From Chitinophaga sp. H8 (GTDB taxonomy: Bacteria; Bacteroidota; Bacteroidia; Chitinophagales; Chitinophagaceae), in assembly GCF_040567655.1 (NCBI RefSeq), contig NZ_JBEXAC010000004.1, positions 166,579 to 230,578 of the forward strand: a DNA stretch of 64,000 nt. The letters run 5' to 3'. The notes under the pieces were generated by a model. It was not told where the DNA came from and did not search any database. It saw only the letters and a program-made list of their open reading frames with translations. Of this stretch, positions 27,534 through 37,830 are shown one piece after another; the first letter of the stretch is position 1; every line of letters begins with the position of its first letter. The position numbers and the translations under genes were made by a program.

Positions 27534-28928
27534 TCAATATTGATCGTTCAGTCCGAAGATGGGCTTCCTGTTCATCCATCTGCCCCTGGTAAAGTCTGGA
27601 ATATATTGCAGGGAACCACCCTCTGCAACAGATTGTTCACTCAATGGGGTGATAGCATACCAGGTAGCCAGGTCATATACATCCAGTGCATAAGGTGCTT
27701 TTCTTTTGACACTCTCAATAAAAGAATTGATCACATACCAGTCCATACCACCATGACCAGCGCCTGCTGCATCTCCGGAATAACGTTTCCACAGCGGATG
27801 ATCATACCTGGCCATATAACTACCCGGATCATTTTCACTGCCTGTTTTTTCCCATTCGTCATACTTGCTTTTGCCTTCTACATAAATTGATTGCTGGTCG
27901 TCCATCCACAGCCCGTTAGTGCCCTGCACCCTGAAGTTGAGCGAATAAGGGCGGGGAGAATTAGTGTCGTGTGATAAAAGAATCGTTTCCCCATTACTTG
28001 TTTTGATGAGTGTACTAACGATATCTCCCAGCTTAAATTCCACCTTTGCATTAGGATGATTTTCCCCACCGTGATCAACAATATATTTATGTAATCCCCG
28101 CGACTTGGTAGCCATAGATGACAGGGACAGTAAGCGGTTGCCCCGGTTCATATTAATAATGTTGCCTACCGGCCCCAGCCCATGCGTTGGATAAAGATCA
28201 CCATTACGATGTACGGAATGATTGGTTCGCCAATGCGCTTCCGACAATGCCTTTTCGCCGAATTCTACGCCACCCCCATAGTATTGTTTGCCGTTATTAA
28301 ATTTCACGTTTCGCAGGTCATGCTGGTAGCCTCCCTGCAAATGGGTAATTTCTCCAAACAATCCCTGGCGTGCCATATTCAATACCGCCATTACATCCCT
28401 GCGATAACAAACATTTTCCATCCCAAACAAAGGCACTCCGGTAGCCTCGCTGGTATTCACCAGTTCCCAGCATTCCTGTACATCTGCCGCACCACACACT
28501 TCCAGTGCAGGTGTTTTGCCCGCTTTCATGGCAGCCACTGCCTGGATAGTATGCCATTCCCAGGGTGTAGCAATGATCACAGCATCCACATCATCCCGTT
28601 TGAGCAGGTTGTAAAAATCTTCCGGGCCATTGGTATACTCTGCCACCTTCTTCTTAGCACCATATGCCTTGCTGATATATTCCCTTGCTTTGGGCACTGT
28701 ATATTGGGTATCCGGGTCTGCAATAGCCACTACCTCCACATCTGCGCGACGCAGGCATAATTCCAGGTGGCCTAATCCACGGGCGCCGACTCCTATCAGC
28801 CCCACTCTTACCTTAGCCTGTTTTGCTGCGGCAAACAACTCTGCTGGTGAATGTAACAGGGTAGCTCCTATTCCCGCTACCGCTGCTCCCTTAATGAAGT
28901 TTCTACGATGCAAATGATGTTGATTCAT
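27534..28928 (-). CDS. GH109-type alpha-N-acetylgalactosaminidase (Gfo/Idh/MocA fold)
   Basis: A 464-residue protein with a Tat-like signal (HRRNFIKGAAVAG; Arg8-Arg9). It has an NAD-binding Rossmann domain (VGLIGVGARGLGHLEL) and a C-terminal Gfo/Idh/MocA domain. GH109 features are ATPWEWH, CYRRDVMAVLNMARQGLFGE, GGYQHDLR and YPTHGLGPV. GH109 enzymes remove terminal alpha-GalNAc (for example blood-group A antigen) by a redox mechanism with tightly bound NAD. It is last in a three-gene unit, 35 bp after the acetyltransferase homologue, inside the polysaccharide locus. A plain dehydrogenase role is possible but less likely. Confidence 0.88.
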   Translation of the reverse strand: MNQHHLHRRNFIKGAAVAGIGATLLHSPAELFAAAKQAKVRVGLIGVGARGLGHLELCLRRADVEVVAIADPDTQYTVPKAREYISKAYGAKKKVAEYTNGPEDFYNLLKRDDVDAVIIATPWEWHTIQAVAAMKAGKTPALEVCGAADVQECWELVNTSEATGVPLFGMENVCYRRDVMAVLNMARQGLFGEITHLQGGYQHDLRNVKFNNGKQYYGGGVEFGEKALSEAHWRTNHSVHRNGDLYPTHGLGPVGNIINMNRGNRLLSLSSMATKSRGLHKYIVDHGGENHPNAKVEFKLGDIVSTLIKTSNGETILLSHDTNSPRPYSLNFRVQGTNGLWMDDQQSIYVEGKSKYDEWEKTGSENDPGSYMARYDHPLWKRYSGDAAGAGHGGMDWYVINSFIESVKRKAPYALDVYDLATWYAITPLSEQSVAEGGSLQYIPDFTRGRWMNRKPIFGLNDQY

Positions 28929-28963
28929 CTACTGATAATTTGATTACTTAAACAAATAGTTTC

Positions 28964-30070
28964 TTACAGTTTAAAAAAGATCTTCCGCTGGTATAACCAA
29001 TAACAGATGTACCATTCCAATACCAGCGCAGCCAATGCTGCAACCACCCGTTGTATATCTGCCGACAAATGTAAAAGGCCGGTAATGCCATTCGTAAATA
29101 TTCCTACACTGCCATTTAACCATTGCATGCCTAATGTTTCAAAAAGCAGGTAAATAAAGATGGAATTCATCCCTACTACTACCGCTATCCAAACATATTT
29201 TTTATGGTCTTTTATGTCAATCCACCAATACAATCCCGCCAGGATCAGCGTTACCCATCCCAAAGAAGCCAATACAAATCCGCCGGTACTGATTCTTTTG
29301 ATAATCGGGGATATGCCAGCCAGGTCCAATCCATATCCCAGCAATAAAGCGATGATTCCTGCCAGGATCAGGATCCGTATTTTCACCGCACCTGGCCGGG
29401 AGCTCATTAATAATTTGCCCGCCGTTACCCCTAAAATGGTGTGTGCTGCGGTAGGAATACAATTAAAGGCCACCCATCCATCTGAATTGATTTTGCCCAT
29501 CAGCAAAGTATCTACATAGGAACCGAAATTGCGCCCCTGTACAAAAGGCTGATCAAAACCAGGAATGAGGATAGTTCTGTAGAGCACATCATTTAATACG
29601 ATCATTAATAAGGCTGCTCCTATTTGTACTTTGAAGGATTGATTGATTAAGAAATAGGCTACCAGGGTAGTAAATGATAATTGTGTGAGCACATTCCAGA
29701 GTTCCCATACCATTTCACCAGCATAGACACAATGTAATCCTACACCCAGTAAAAACAGTTTCCCGCTGCGGATAGCAATATGTTTGAAATTATCCCAATC
29801 AGCAACGCCTTTACTTTTCTTGCGGGTTACAGCGATATACATGGCCGCCCCTGCCATAAACATAAACGCGGGCTGTACCAGGTCCCAAAACCGCAGACCA
29901 TGCCAGGGATGATGAAAGAACTGATTTACGATACTGCCAAACACACCACCCCATTGCAGGTGCTTTAATGACTCGTACAGCAGACAGCTTTCGCCTGCCA
30001 GCAAAAGCATGATAATACCCCGCATCACATCCAGTGATAATAACCTCCCATCTGACTTTTGTATATCCAT
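28964..30070 (-). CDS. Heparan-glucosaminide acetyltransferase-like membrane protein
   Basis: A 368-residue polytopic protein of the same family as the gene at 7356. It starts with RLLSLDVMRGIIMLLLAGES, and the conserved loop reads FFHHPWHGLRFWDLVQPAFMFMAG. About ten membrane segments follow. By family it would move acetyl groups from cytosolic acetyl-CoA to an amino sugar or related sugar at the outer face. It sits between DUF4832 (7-bp gap) and GH109 (35-bp gap), so it probably modifies products or substrates of amino-sugar glycan breakdown. That role is inferred from context. Confidence 0.82.
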   Translation of the reverse strand: MDIQKSDGRLLSLDVMRGIIMLLLAGESCLLYESLKHLQWGGVFGSIVNQFFHHPWHGLRFWDLVQPAFMFMAGAAMYIAVTRKKSKGVADWDNFKHIAIRSGKLFLLGVGLHCVYAGEMVWELWNVLTQLSFTTLVAYFLINQSFKVQIGAALLMIVLNDVLYRTILIPGFDQPFVQGRNFGSYVDTLLMGKINSDGWVAFNCIPTAAHTILGVTAGKLLMSSRPGAVKIRILILAGIIALLLGYGLDLAGISPIIKRISTGGFVLASLGWVTLILAGLYWWIDIKDHKKYVWIAVVVGMNSIFIYLLFETLGMQWLNGSVGIFTNGITGLLHLSADIQRVVAALAALVLEWYICYWLYQRKIFFKL

Positions 30071-30077
30071 TCCCTGA

Positions 30078-31601
30078 TTAGTTTTGAATATTGATAGTAT
30101 GGTTCAGTTGATTGTATCCTGTAGCCGGCTCCCATACCTGTTCATTGGCCAGTTGTACACTGAATGCCGGCATCTCTTTCAGAGAAGCATATTTATCCGG
30201 TAAATTCAGCAGCATTTCATAACTGCCAGCCTTTATGCCGGCAGGCAGGCGAAACGCCTGTTTTAGCTGTATGGACCCGGTAAGCCAGGTACGTATCTCC
30301 GTATTAAATTCAAAAACATGTTTTTCGCCCGTACTTTTTTCCCGTAGTATTAATTGCACGGGTCTGGGGTTGTAAGGCGCTGCATATCCTACATTCTGCA
30401 AGTTGATCATCACCGCTACAGAGTCATTGGGGGTAACCTTATCAGGAAAGGTGCCATCTTTCAGCACTAACCGGTATCCCAGTTTACGTTTGATATTGTC
30501 CATACAGCCGCCCGTTTGCCAATCGTTATTTACTTCCGCATTATAGTGTGCATTCAGGAAGCTGTAATGCATCTCTCCAAACTCCTGTTCTGCTTTTCCG
30601 GCAGGTTCACAATCATTTTGCGGGCTGTAATCATCACTGCAGGTTTCTCCCCCCACTACCACATACCTGCTATCCATGGAGAAATAGTTACGGAAAGCGG
30701 TCGTCGCTTCCTTTCTGGGAGAAGAAGAATTGCCATAATCTTCATAGGTGCCATAGTCGTTGGCACTGGCCAGGAAACAATCATTGTGATAGCCAATTCT
30801 TGCTTTATCATTTTCCTGAGCGGCTTCTTCTGTTGTTAATGCTGCAGAAGAGGCCGGTGCATTTACCCCGTAAATGTACCGTTGCTTCACCTGTGGGTAG
30901 CGCACCTGTACCATACGGTCCGGGGGCAATGCTTCCAGCAGTGCCTTTAGTACTTCTCCCCTGTCTGCCCAGTTATTGTTCAGCAATTTTGATTGTCCAT
31001 TAGAAGAAGCATCACCAAAGTAGTCCGTGTAATAGTTCTCGCCCCAGGTGCCAATGAATCCCATCTGCAGGCAGGCTATCACATCCGCATTTTCCTGCAG
31101 CAGCGGTTTAAGCTGGCTGATATGCTGCAACACCATATTTTTGGGAGCATCCCCATAAGGCGGACAGATGAATCCCTCCGGGCAGGAACCCGCATTTGAG
31201 GTAACGGTATAGGTGAACCGGGGAATCAATTTAACCCCTGCCTTACGGGCGGTAGCAGCATCCTTCTTAAAATTTTCGAGGAAAGTGGCAGGCAAGGGCT
31301 TGTTGTTATATCCTTCCAGGATAAAATACCGGAACACCAAAGTGCTCAACACACTGTATCCGGCTCCTGTAATATTTTGTACATCACGATACCCCTTTAG
31401 TTCTTCCTCTTCCAGCAGATTGTAATCATCCACCCGCGTTTCCGAGTACCGGTAAAATCCCCGTTCAGGATTGGGGAAATCAGCTTTACTCTCGATATAG
31501 GTTACTTGTTTTACTTCCGGATGGTTTCCTTCATCAGCATGGTTTGTTTTAGTACATCCTACTGTGAGGAGCAGCCCCAGGATCCATTGTGTATGTTTCA
31601 T
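30078..31601 (-). CDS. DUF4832/DUF4874 family lipoprotein
   Basis: A 507-residue envelope lipoprotein with lipobox Cys16 (LLTVGC) when started at 31601; the upstream Met at 31643 would displace the signal. The N-terminal half starts with the typical DUF4874 line NPERGFYRYSE and looks like a TIM barrel (MGFIGTWGENYYTDYFGD). The C-terminal part is a beta-sandwich typical of DUF4832. Such proteins are common in glycan loci and are suspected glycosidases, but no activity is established. It is first of the DUF4832-acetyltransferase-GH109 unit. Confidence 0.85.
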   Translation of the reverse strand: MKHTQWILGLLLTVGCTKTNHADEGNHPEVKQVTYIESKADFPNPERGFYRYSETRVDDYNLLEEEELKGYRDVQNITGAGYSVLSTLVFRYFILEGYNNKPLPATFLENFKKDAATARKAGVKLIPRFTYTVTSNAGSCPEGFICPPYGDAPKNMVLQHISQLKPLLQENADVIACLQMGFIGTWGENYYTDYFGDASSNGQSKLLNNNWADRGEVLKALLEALPPDRMVQVRYPQVKQRYIYGVNAPASSAALTTEEAAQENDKARIGYHNDCFLASANDYGTYEDYGNSSSPRKEATTAFRNYFSMDSRYVVVGGETCSDDYSPQNDCEPAGKAEQEFGEMHYSFLNAHYNAEVNNDWQTGGCMDNIKRKLGYRLVLKDGTFPDKVTPNDSVAVMINLQNVGYAAPYNPRPVQLILREKSTGEKHVFEFNTEIRTWLTGSIQLKQAFRLPAGIKAGSYEMLLNLPDKYASLKEMPAFSVQLANEQVWEPATGYNQLNHTINIQN

Positions 31602-31725
31602 AAGATTTTCAATTTTGCAGACATCCCCATCAGCAGCAGACACAGGTATTCACATATCACTCCCTTCCCACTGTAAATACAGGATGCAGCTAAGTGAATC
31701 TAAAAATGGGTAAATACTTAAGTGA

Positions 31726-31770
31726 AGCAAAACAACCGGAGCCGCTATTACGCTACTTGCTCCGGTTGTT
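31726..31770 (-). terminator. Terminator separating the SusCD unit from the GH109 unit
   Basis: AACAACCGGAGC (31731-31742) pairs with GCTCCGGTTGTT (31759-31770), a perfect 12-bp stem with a 16-nt loop. On the minus strand TTTTGCTT follows. It lies 8 nt after the stop of the PKD lipoprotein gene. Confidence 0.8.
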
Positions 31771-31777
31771 TTATTAT

Positions 31778-32632
31778 TTATTCAAAATTGATCAGTAAGG
31801 ATGGTTTTCCTGCATCCGGGATACGCCCCAAGGTAGCAGACCAATCGCCTTTAGTAGCAATAATTCCAACACGGAATGCTTTGGTAGCAGACAGCCCTTT
31901 TATTTTGGAACGGTTAAGGCGCATTTCAAACTTGAGGATTCCACCGGTTTCTACCTTGGTACCTACCGTATAAAATTCAGTTACCCCTGTTGGGTCAAAA
32001 CTAAACTCATTCTGGGCACCTTTATGATTGAATACATCGAACCACCCATCCAGTATAGCACCTTCCAATAACACGTCATATCCCCCCTCCGGAATATCGG
32101 TCACTAACCCTGTGCCTGCATTATTATCTGTATCCAGGTAAAAATCGAAGATATCAGCATTTGCTGCCTTTGAAGCCATTTCCAGGTACACATAAATGTA
32201 CTGTGCATCATAGTCAAACTTTGCTCTTTTGAAGAATGTTTCTCCTGCACCAGATACGATTTCATAATCTTTCACCTCGTCCCAGTCGGCCAGAGAGTTG
32301 TCATCCAATTTTACAGGAGATGTTTTAGCAATATAGATCACGGTAGAACCTTCTGCCACACTACCATCCTGGGTGGTAGCATATAAAGTAGGTACATATT
32401 TTCCCTTCTCCGGGTAAGTATGTACCGGGCTGGTTTCCGTGGAAGAAGTACCATCACCAAAGTCCCATTTATAAGATACGGCACCTTTGGTTTCGTTGGT
32501 AAACGTGACTGTTTTATCTACGATGTTTACTTTATAAAAAATATCGGCAACCGGTTTGGCTTCATCCTTTTTACAGGCGCCTGCTATGCTTGCCAGCACT
32601 AAGAGTTGTAATATATATTTAATGATCTTCAT
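31778..32632 (-). CDS. PKD-domain surface lipoprotein of the polysaccharide locus
   Basis: A 284-residue lipoprotein (Cys20, SIAGACKKD). Residues 30-105 form one PKD domain with the hallmark YKWDFGDGTSS. Residues 115-284 form a beta-sandwich like CBM9/DOMON modules (DWDEVKDYEIVSG... YLDTDNNAGTG). It is placed like a SusE/F-type surface glycan-binding protein, 62 bp after SusD. Binding to glycan is inferred from domain and position. Confidence 0.82.
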   Translation of the reverse strand: MKIIKYILQLLVLASIAGACKKDEAKPVADIFYKVNIVDKTVTFTNETKGAVSYKWDFGDGTSSTETSPVHTYPEKGKYVPTLYATTQDGSVAEGSTVIYIAKTSPVKLDDNSLADWDEVKDYEIVSGAGETFFKRAKFDYDAQYIYVYLEMASKAANADIFDFYLDTDNNAGTGLVTDIPEGGYDVLLEGAILDGWFDVFNHKGAQNEFSFDPTGVTEFYTVGTKVETGGILKFEMRLNRSKIKGLSATKAFRVGIIATKGDWSATLGRIPDAGKPSLLINFE

Positions 32633-32694
32633 GATAATACGGCATTAATAGTTGAATGTAATATCAATATCCTTTTACCCACAACAGTTTCTCA

Positions 32695-34209
32695 TTAAGG
32701 ATTCTGTGTACACAGCGTATTGGTCTGCACTTCATCTATTGGTATATAATAGATGATTCTGGGCGCGTTCCACTTAACGATCATGTTGGGATAATTGCCT
32801 GGGTTGACAGACAGATCAATATCTGATTCTTTCAGTCCTGGCAGGTGGTATCCCCAGTAGGTACGATTCAGATCACGTTTATTGCGGTATACATCAAAAT
32901 TACGATGGCCTTCAAAAGCCAGTTCAATACGTCTTTCTTTCAGTACAATATCCAGCGCTGTTTTTCCTACAGGCAATTTTTTGTTGTACAAGGCATTTTG
33001 CAATCCCCGGTTTTTGCGGATCATATCTACGTTATCCAGTGCATCAGCCGTGTTACCAGCTTTAGCCAAAGCCTCTGCTTTGTTCAGGTACATTTCTGCC
33101 AGACGGAACATAATCGGTGAGCTTAACGTAGGGCTTCCTCCCTGGAAGGAAAACTTACTGATATAATATATTTCAATCCCATTCTTCTTTTGCATATTAC
33201 CATCTCCATCCTTCAGTGGTACTATATAAGACCAACGTACATCTTCCTTATTAGCCGACATGGTATCCCGAAGGGATTGGGAAGCATATTCTTCTCCCCA
33301 GCCGGAGTTACCATCAGAGTAAAGCATGGAAGCAATAGAACCTGCCTTTCCATAATCATCCGCTGCAGAAAAAGCTACACAAAAGATGGTTTCTTTCCCT
33401 GCCAATGCATTTGCAAACAGGGTTGGAAAAGAACTGGCTGTTTCCAAGGTAAACCGGCCTGAGTTGATCACCTTATCAGCATAATAACCAGTACTGTCAT
33501 TCACTTCTTTATACAGATAGGCTCTTGACAACAAGGCCCAGGAAGCCTCTTTAGATGCAAACTGCACCCCACGCGCCTGATTCATCAATTCGGCACCTTT
33601 CAACGCATCTGATATCACGGAAGCATACACTTCTTTTACGCTGGACCTTGCTTTCTGAGCAGGGTCGCTGCTGGAAGTACGCAGGATAATACCGTTGGCA
33701 TTAGGATCCTGTGTGTATGGTCTGGCAAATAACCTCACCAGGTTGAAGTGACAGAAAGCCCGTAAGAAATAACACTCTCCGATCAGTTGTTTAATGCTCT
33801 CATCGGGATTAGGCATCTTTTCTGCCGATTCTATCACCGTGTTTACGTCATTAATGATCTTATAGGAAATGTACCAGAAATAGCGACTGTTCGTTTGTGT
33901 AGCAGTATGATCCAGCGAAAAGCTGTAATACAGCGGATCCGTAGTGGTTTGTGCACAAACAATATCATCTCCGGCAAAATCGCTCAGCTGAAAATACTGG
34001 CGCAGGTACATGTTGTTGCCATCCACTGTGCCATTAAAGGCCACATGATCCTTGAATAATGCATAAGCACCATTCAATGCCTTTTGCAATCCATCCTTTG
34101 AATTAGTGAGGGTACCGGTAGTAATCGCATCACTGGGATTTACATCCTTCAGACAACCGGTTATCAGCAGTGGTAAAATAAGTATGATAAAAAAGAATTT
34201 CGTTCTCAT
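32695..34209 (-). CDS. SusD/RagB family outer-membrane glycan-binding lipoprotein
   Basis: A 504-residue lipoprotein (Cys19, LLITGCL) with the SusD TPR-like helical core (AFCHFNLVRLFARPYTQDPNA, LFRLAEMYLNKAEALAKAG) and the C-terminal RERRxELxxEGHR-type motif (KERRIELAFEGHRNFD). SusD is the lid of the SusC transporter and helps to capture oligosaccharides. It lies 18 bp downstream of susC. The binding specificity cannot be read from sequence. Confidence 0.95.
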   Translation of the reverse strand: MRTKFFFIILILPLLITGCLKDVNPSDAITTGTLTNSKDGLQKALNGAYALFKDHVAFNGTVDGNNMYLRQYFQLSDFAGDDIVCAQTTTDPLYYSFSLDHTATQTNSRYFWYISYKIINDVNTVIESAEKMPNPDESIKQLIGECYFLRAFCHFNLVRLFARPYTQDPNANGIILRTSSSDPAQKARSSVKEVYASVISDALKGAELMNQARGVQFASKEASWALLSRAYLYKEVNDSTGYYADKVINSGRFTLETASSFPTLFANALAGKETIFCVAFSAADDYGKAGSIASMLYSDGNSGWGEEYASQSLRDTMSANKEDVRWSYIVPLKDGDGNMQKKNGIEIYYISKFSFQGGSPTLSSPIMFRLAEMYLNKAEALAKAGNTADALDNVDMIRKNRGLQNALYNKKLPVGKTALDIVLKERRIELAFEGHRNFDVYRNKRDLNRTYWGYHLPGLKESDIDLSVNPGNYPNMIVKWNAPRIIYYIPIDEVQTNTLCTQNP

Positions 34210-34227
34210 GATCTTATAGTTTTTTTC

Positions 34228-37200
34228 CTAGAACCGGATGTTAACGTTTAACAGATACTGGCGATTATTGGGGTACTTAAAGTCAGACACACCCGGCATG
34301 ATATAACTGCCGGTAGCAATGGTAGTACCCGGATCCTGGCCCAGGAATTTTGTAAATGTGTAAACGTTATCCGCCGTTAAAGAAACAGTTACCCCATCCA
34401 GTTTGATACTGCTGATCCAATGTTTCGGCAGTTCGTAAGAAAGGGAAATATTACGGATAGACAGGTAGCTGCCATCTTTTAAATAACGGGTAGAAGTTTC
34501 TGTACCGTTAGCTGCATTTTGCGGACTTGGCTCTGTAGCATCATCACCAGGCTTAGCCCAGGTGCTATACCCCTTGGGCAGTACAATCTGGTTGTAATAA
34601 GGTTCAATACCATCATTCATCACAAACCGGAGTGCATTACTAAATACCTTATTACCGGAAAGGAAGTAAGCATTTACACTTAAGGCCAGATTTTTGTACT
34701 TCCACTGAGAAGTAAATCCACCCTGGAATTTAGGCAGTGCAGATCCTACTTCCTGATAGGTAGCGCTTGCATAATCGGACGTAGCTTCTCTGGAAAGTAC
34801 TTTTCCATCTGCATCCTTTTTCACCACTTCCCATTGCGGAGCACCGGTTTCTTTGTTTACACCCAGCCATTTAGGCATATAGAACTCATAGAGATTACCT
34901 CCATTCCTGTAGATCTGGGAAATACTCCAGGTAGGCTGGGTACGGGTAATATCGCTGGGCAGGTGCTGTAATTTATTTGAGTTGAAATTGATATTAAAAT
35001 CTGTATTCCATTCAAAGTTTTTCGTCTTTATATTGATGGTATTCAAACCAATCTCCACTCCATTATTGATGATCTGGCCGGCATTTTCCCAACGTTGTTC
35101 AAAACCTACAGACAATGGCTGTGACACCTGTAACAACAGATTTTTAGTGACGTTGTTATACACATCCACCGTCAGGTTGATCCGCTTTAACAAACTCACA
35201 TCAATACCTGCGTTCAGCTGGTGTTTACTTTCCCAGGTAAGATCCGGGCTTGGTAACTGCAAAGGAGTAGCGGCAGGAGAAGTATTGTACTGGCTGCTCA
35301 GGGAATAAAGCCCCAGATAACGGGAGGATCCGATATCCTGTGTACCGGTAACCCCATAACTACCTCTTATTTTAAGCATATCCACAATGCCATTATTCTG
35401 CAGGAAAGGTTCATTGCTCATCAACCAGGCAGCAGAAACCGCCGGGAAGGAACCATAGCGTTTACTGGCAGGAAATGCAGTAGAACCATCCACACGGTAA
35501 GACCCTGTCAGGAAGTACTTTTCCCGGAAGCCATAACTTACCTGTGAGATAAAGGACTGAATAATTGCGGCATCATTATAACCATTTACCAGCTGCGTAT
35601 TAGACACTACATTCAATACAGACAATCCGATGGGCAGTCCTTTACCGGAAGCACCCACAATCTCAGTTTTACTGTTTTCAATAGCAATACCAGCCAGACC
35701 ACTGATCGTATGGTCGCCCTTCTGGAAATTGAATTTTAACAGGTCATTGGAGATAATTCCGTAGCTCAGCGTTCCCAGTTCATTCAGGAAACCAGCACCA
35801 TTATATTGTCCTGCCACCACTGGAGAATAATAATCTGTGCTCTTACTGTAGTTAGCAGCCGTTCTGTTGGTACTGGAAAAAGACAGCCAGTCTGTGATCT
35901 GTACATTCAGGTTCAGATCATAGTTTACATTGAAGCTTTTATATGGATGGTTGGAATTATTAATGGTATGAATAGGATTTGTTTTATCCCTTGACCACCA
36001 TTTTGCGGTACTGTTACCATCTACATATACCGGTTGCCCATTGGCATCATAAGGATTATCCCAGGGAATATTCAGATAGGCATAGAACACATCATCATAA
36101 TTATAGCTCTTTCCCGTAGCAGCACTGATATTGATATTATTTGTTACACTCACCTTTTTAGAAAAATGGTGGGTTGCATTACCACGGAGGTTGATACGCT
36201 GATAATTTGTATTTAGAAAGGTTCCTTTTTCATTGTAGTAGGAAATACTGGTATAGTATTCATTTTTCTCTGTGCTTCCGCTGGCTGCCAGATAAATATT
36301 TTGCACAGGTGCTGTCTGGAACATGTTGGTGAGCCAGTTGTAGTTCTGGTCGCGCAATGTTCTCGGACGTTCTGCGTAGAATTTGAGGAGATCTATTTTA
36401 TAGGAATTGTTGGTAGTACCGGGAATATAATCACGATACAGTTCTTTATGTCTTTCATACAGCTGGCTGCCGTTCATCATCTGTATTTTACCAAAGTCCG
36501 GCTTACGGAATCCGGTAGTTACCTTAGCTTCAAACTTTGTTTTGCCAAGACGTCCTTTTTTAGTGGTGATGATAATTACACCGGCATTTGCCTGGGAACC
36601 ATACATAGCAGTAGCACCGGCATCTTTCAATACCGTTACGTTTTCCACATCATTCGGATCATAATTACCACCGATAATCCCATCTACTACATATAAAGGG
36701 TTCTGAGAGGCATTCACAGAAGATACACCCCTTAGTCTTACTTCAGCGCTGCTACCCGGCACCCCGGAGCTGTTGATCACCTGCAAGCCTGCCACCTTTC
36801 CCTGTAACATGGAACCGATATCATTGGTGGTAACATCTTTCAGTTTTTCGGCCGACACGGTAGTAACCGAACTGGTAAGTTCGCTTTTCTTTTTACCGCT
36901 GTACCCTACTACCACTACTTCATTAAAGCTTTTGGTATCTTCCTGGAGTGTAACATTGATGGTTTTACGGGCAGGAGAAATGCTGATTTCCTGGGTAACA
37001 AAACCGATGTTACTGATCACCAGGGTACCGGAAGACGGCAGGTCCCTGAGTATGAACTCTCCTTGTCCATTGGTTTGGGTCCCCTTCTGGGTACCTTTTA
37101 CCATTACCGTAGCCCCTGGAAGTGGTGTATTATCCGCAGTGGTTACCTTTCCGGAGAGGGTGATAAGCGTATCTGCTACCGCCGGGGCAGATGACGATTC

Positions 37201-37572
37201 CACTGTTTTTGCAGGTAGTTTTTGGATCACAAAGCTGCTTCCTTCCAATTTGTAAGCCACCTGTTGGTTTTTAAGACACAGGTCCAGCACCTGCTGTACC
37301 GATAAATCCTTCACATCAATAGAAACGGGGGTGGTACTCGAAAGCACTTTTTCCGAGTATACAATTGATACCCCTGTTTGGGTAATTACCTCGGCAAAGA
37401 TCTTTTGCAGGGGCATATTCTTGACAGATAATGTTACCCGCTGGGAATAACCGGCAGCACTCACGTGCAGGCAGGTAATTAACAGGAGAAATGTGGTCAG
37501 CTTCATAACCAGGAGCGTTTGGGTTGGCAGCCCGCGCCAGGAGCGGGCTATTACATTACAGTTGAAATGCAT
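34228..37572 (-). CDS. SusC/RagA TonB-linked outer-membrane transporter with STN domain
   Basis: A 1114-residue TonB-dependent transporter. In order: signal region, STN (secretin/TonB N-terminal) domain at about 50-115, carboxypeptidase-regulatory-like domain at about 140-215 (LSGKVTTADNTPLPGATVMV), plug domain with SusC signature (VDGIIGGNYDPNDVENVTVLKDA), and a long barrel ending LLNVNIRF. The STN domain lets it signal to the FecR anti-sigma factor upstream, so substrate can switch on its own operon. The N-terminal piece before MKLTTF is common in such proteins, so 37572 is kept; 37506 is the alternative start. Confidence 0.95.
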   Translation of the reverse strand: MHFNCNVIARSWRGLPTQTLLVMKLTTFLLLITCLHVSAAGYSQRVTLSVKNMPLQKIFAEVITQTGVSIVYSEKVLSSTTPVSIDVKDLSVQQVLDLCLKNQQVAYKLEGSSFVIQKLPAKTVESSSAPAVADTLITLSGKVTTADNTPLPGATVMVKGTQKGTQTNGQGEFILRDLPSSGTLVISNIGFVTQEISISPARKTINVTLQEDTKSFNEVVVVGYSGKKKSELTSSVTTVSAEKLKDVTTNDIGSMLQGKVAGLQVINSSGVPGSSAEVRLRGVSSVNASQNPLYVVDGIIGGNYDPNDVENVTVLKDAGATAMYGSQANAGVIIITTKKGRLGKTKFEAKVTTGFRKPDFGKIQMMNGSQLYERHKELYRDYIPGTTNNSYKIDLLKFYAERPRTLRDQNYNWLTNMFQTAPVQNIYLAASGSTEKNEYYTSISYYNEKGTFLNTNYQRINLRGNATHHFSKKVSVTNNINISAATGKSYNYDDVFYAYLNIPWDNPYDANGQPVYVDGNSTAKWWSRDKTNPIHTINNSNHPYKSFNVNYDLNLNVQITDWLSFSSTNRTAANYSKSTDYYSPVVAGQYNGAGFLNELGTLSYGIISNDLLKFNFQKGDHTISGLAGIAIENSKTEIVGASGKGLPIGLSVLNVVSNTQLVNGYNDAAIIQSFISQVSYGFREKYFLTGSYRVDGSTAFPASKRYGSFPAVSAAWLMSNEPFLQNNGIVDMLKIRGSYGVTGTQDIGSSRYLGLYSLSSQYNTSPAATPLQLPSPDLTWESKHQLNAGIDVSLLKRINLTVDVYNNVTKNLLLQVSQPLSVGFEQRWENAGQIINNGVEIGLNTINIKTKNFEWNTDFNINFNSNKLQHLPSDITRTQPTWSISQIYRNGGNLYEFYMPKWLGVNKETGAPQWEVVKKDADGKVLSREATSDYASATYQEVGSALPKFQGGFTSQWKYKNLALSVNAYFLSGNKVFSNALRFVMNDGIEPYYNQIVLPKGYSTWAKPGDDATEPSPQNAANGTETSTRYLKDGSYLSIRNISLSYELPKHWISSIKLDGVTVSLTADNVYTFTKFLGQDPGTTIATGSYIMPGVSDFKYPNNRQYLLNVNIRF

Positions 37573-37830
37573 ACTTTTGTAGTGTTTGGTAATACTTTAA
37601 ATGATCTTACAGAGATTTCTTAAGAATGCCAGATGACTGACCGGGGGTGTTGCAAGCGCCTCCGGTTTTTAAATGGTATTCTTCATTGATGCTATCAATC
37701 AAGATTAAACGCATAACCTTTTGTAGTACAGGTTGACGTGCTTAAAATTTTGGTTGTCTGAACAGTTTTTCTATTAATATATCTATAGCCTGTTATTTAT
37801 GCAGGCCCATTCGTGAAATTATTCAAGCCT

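Noticed and set aside
37625..37672. GC-rich hairpin with T-run between fecR and susC
   Set aside because: The T-run lies on the + strand side, where no gene is transcribed; on the minus strand no T-run follows, so it is not called a terminator.
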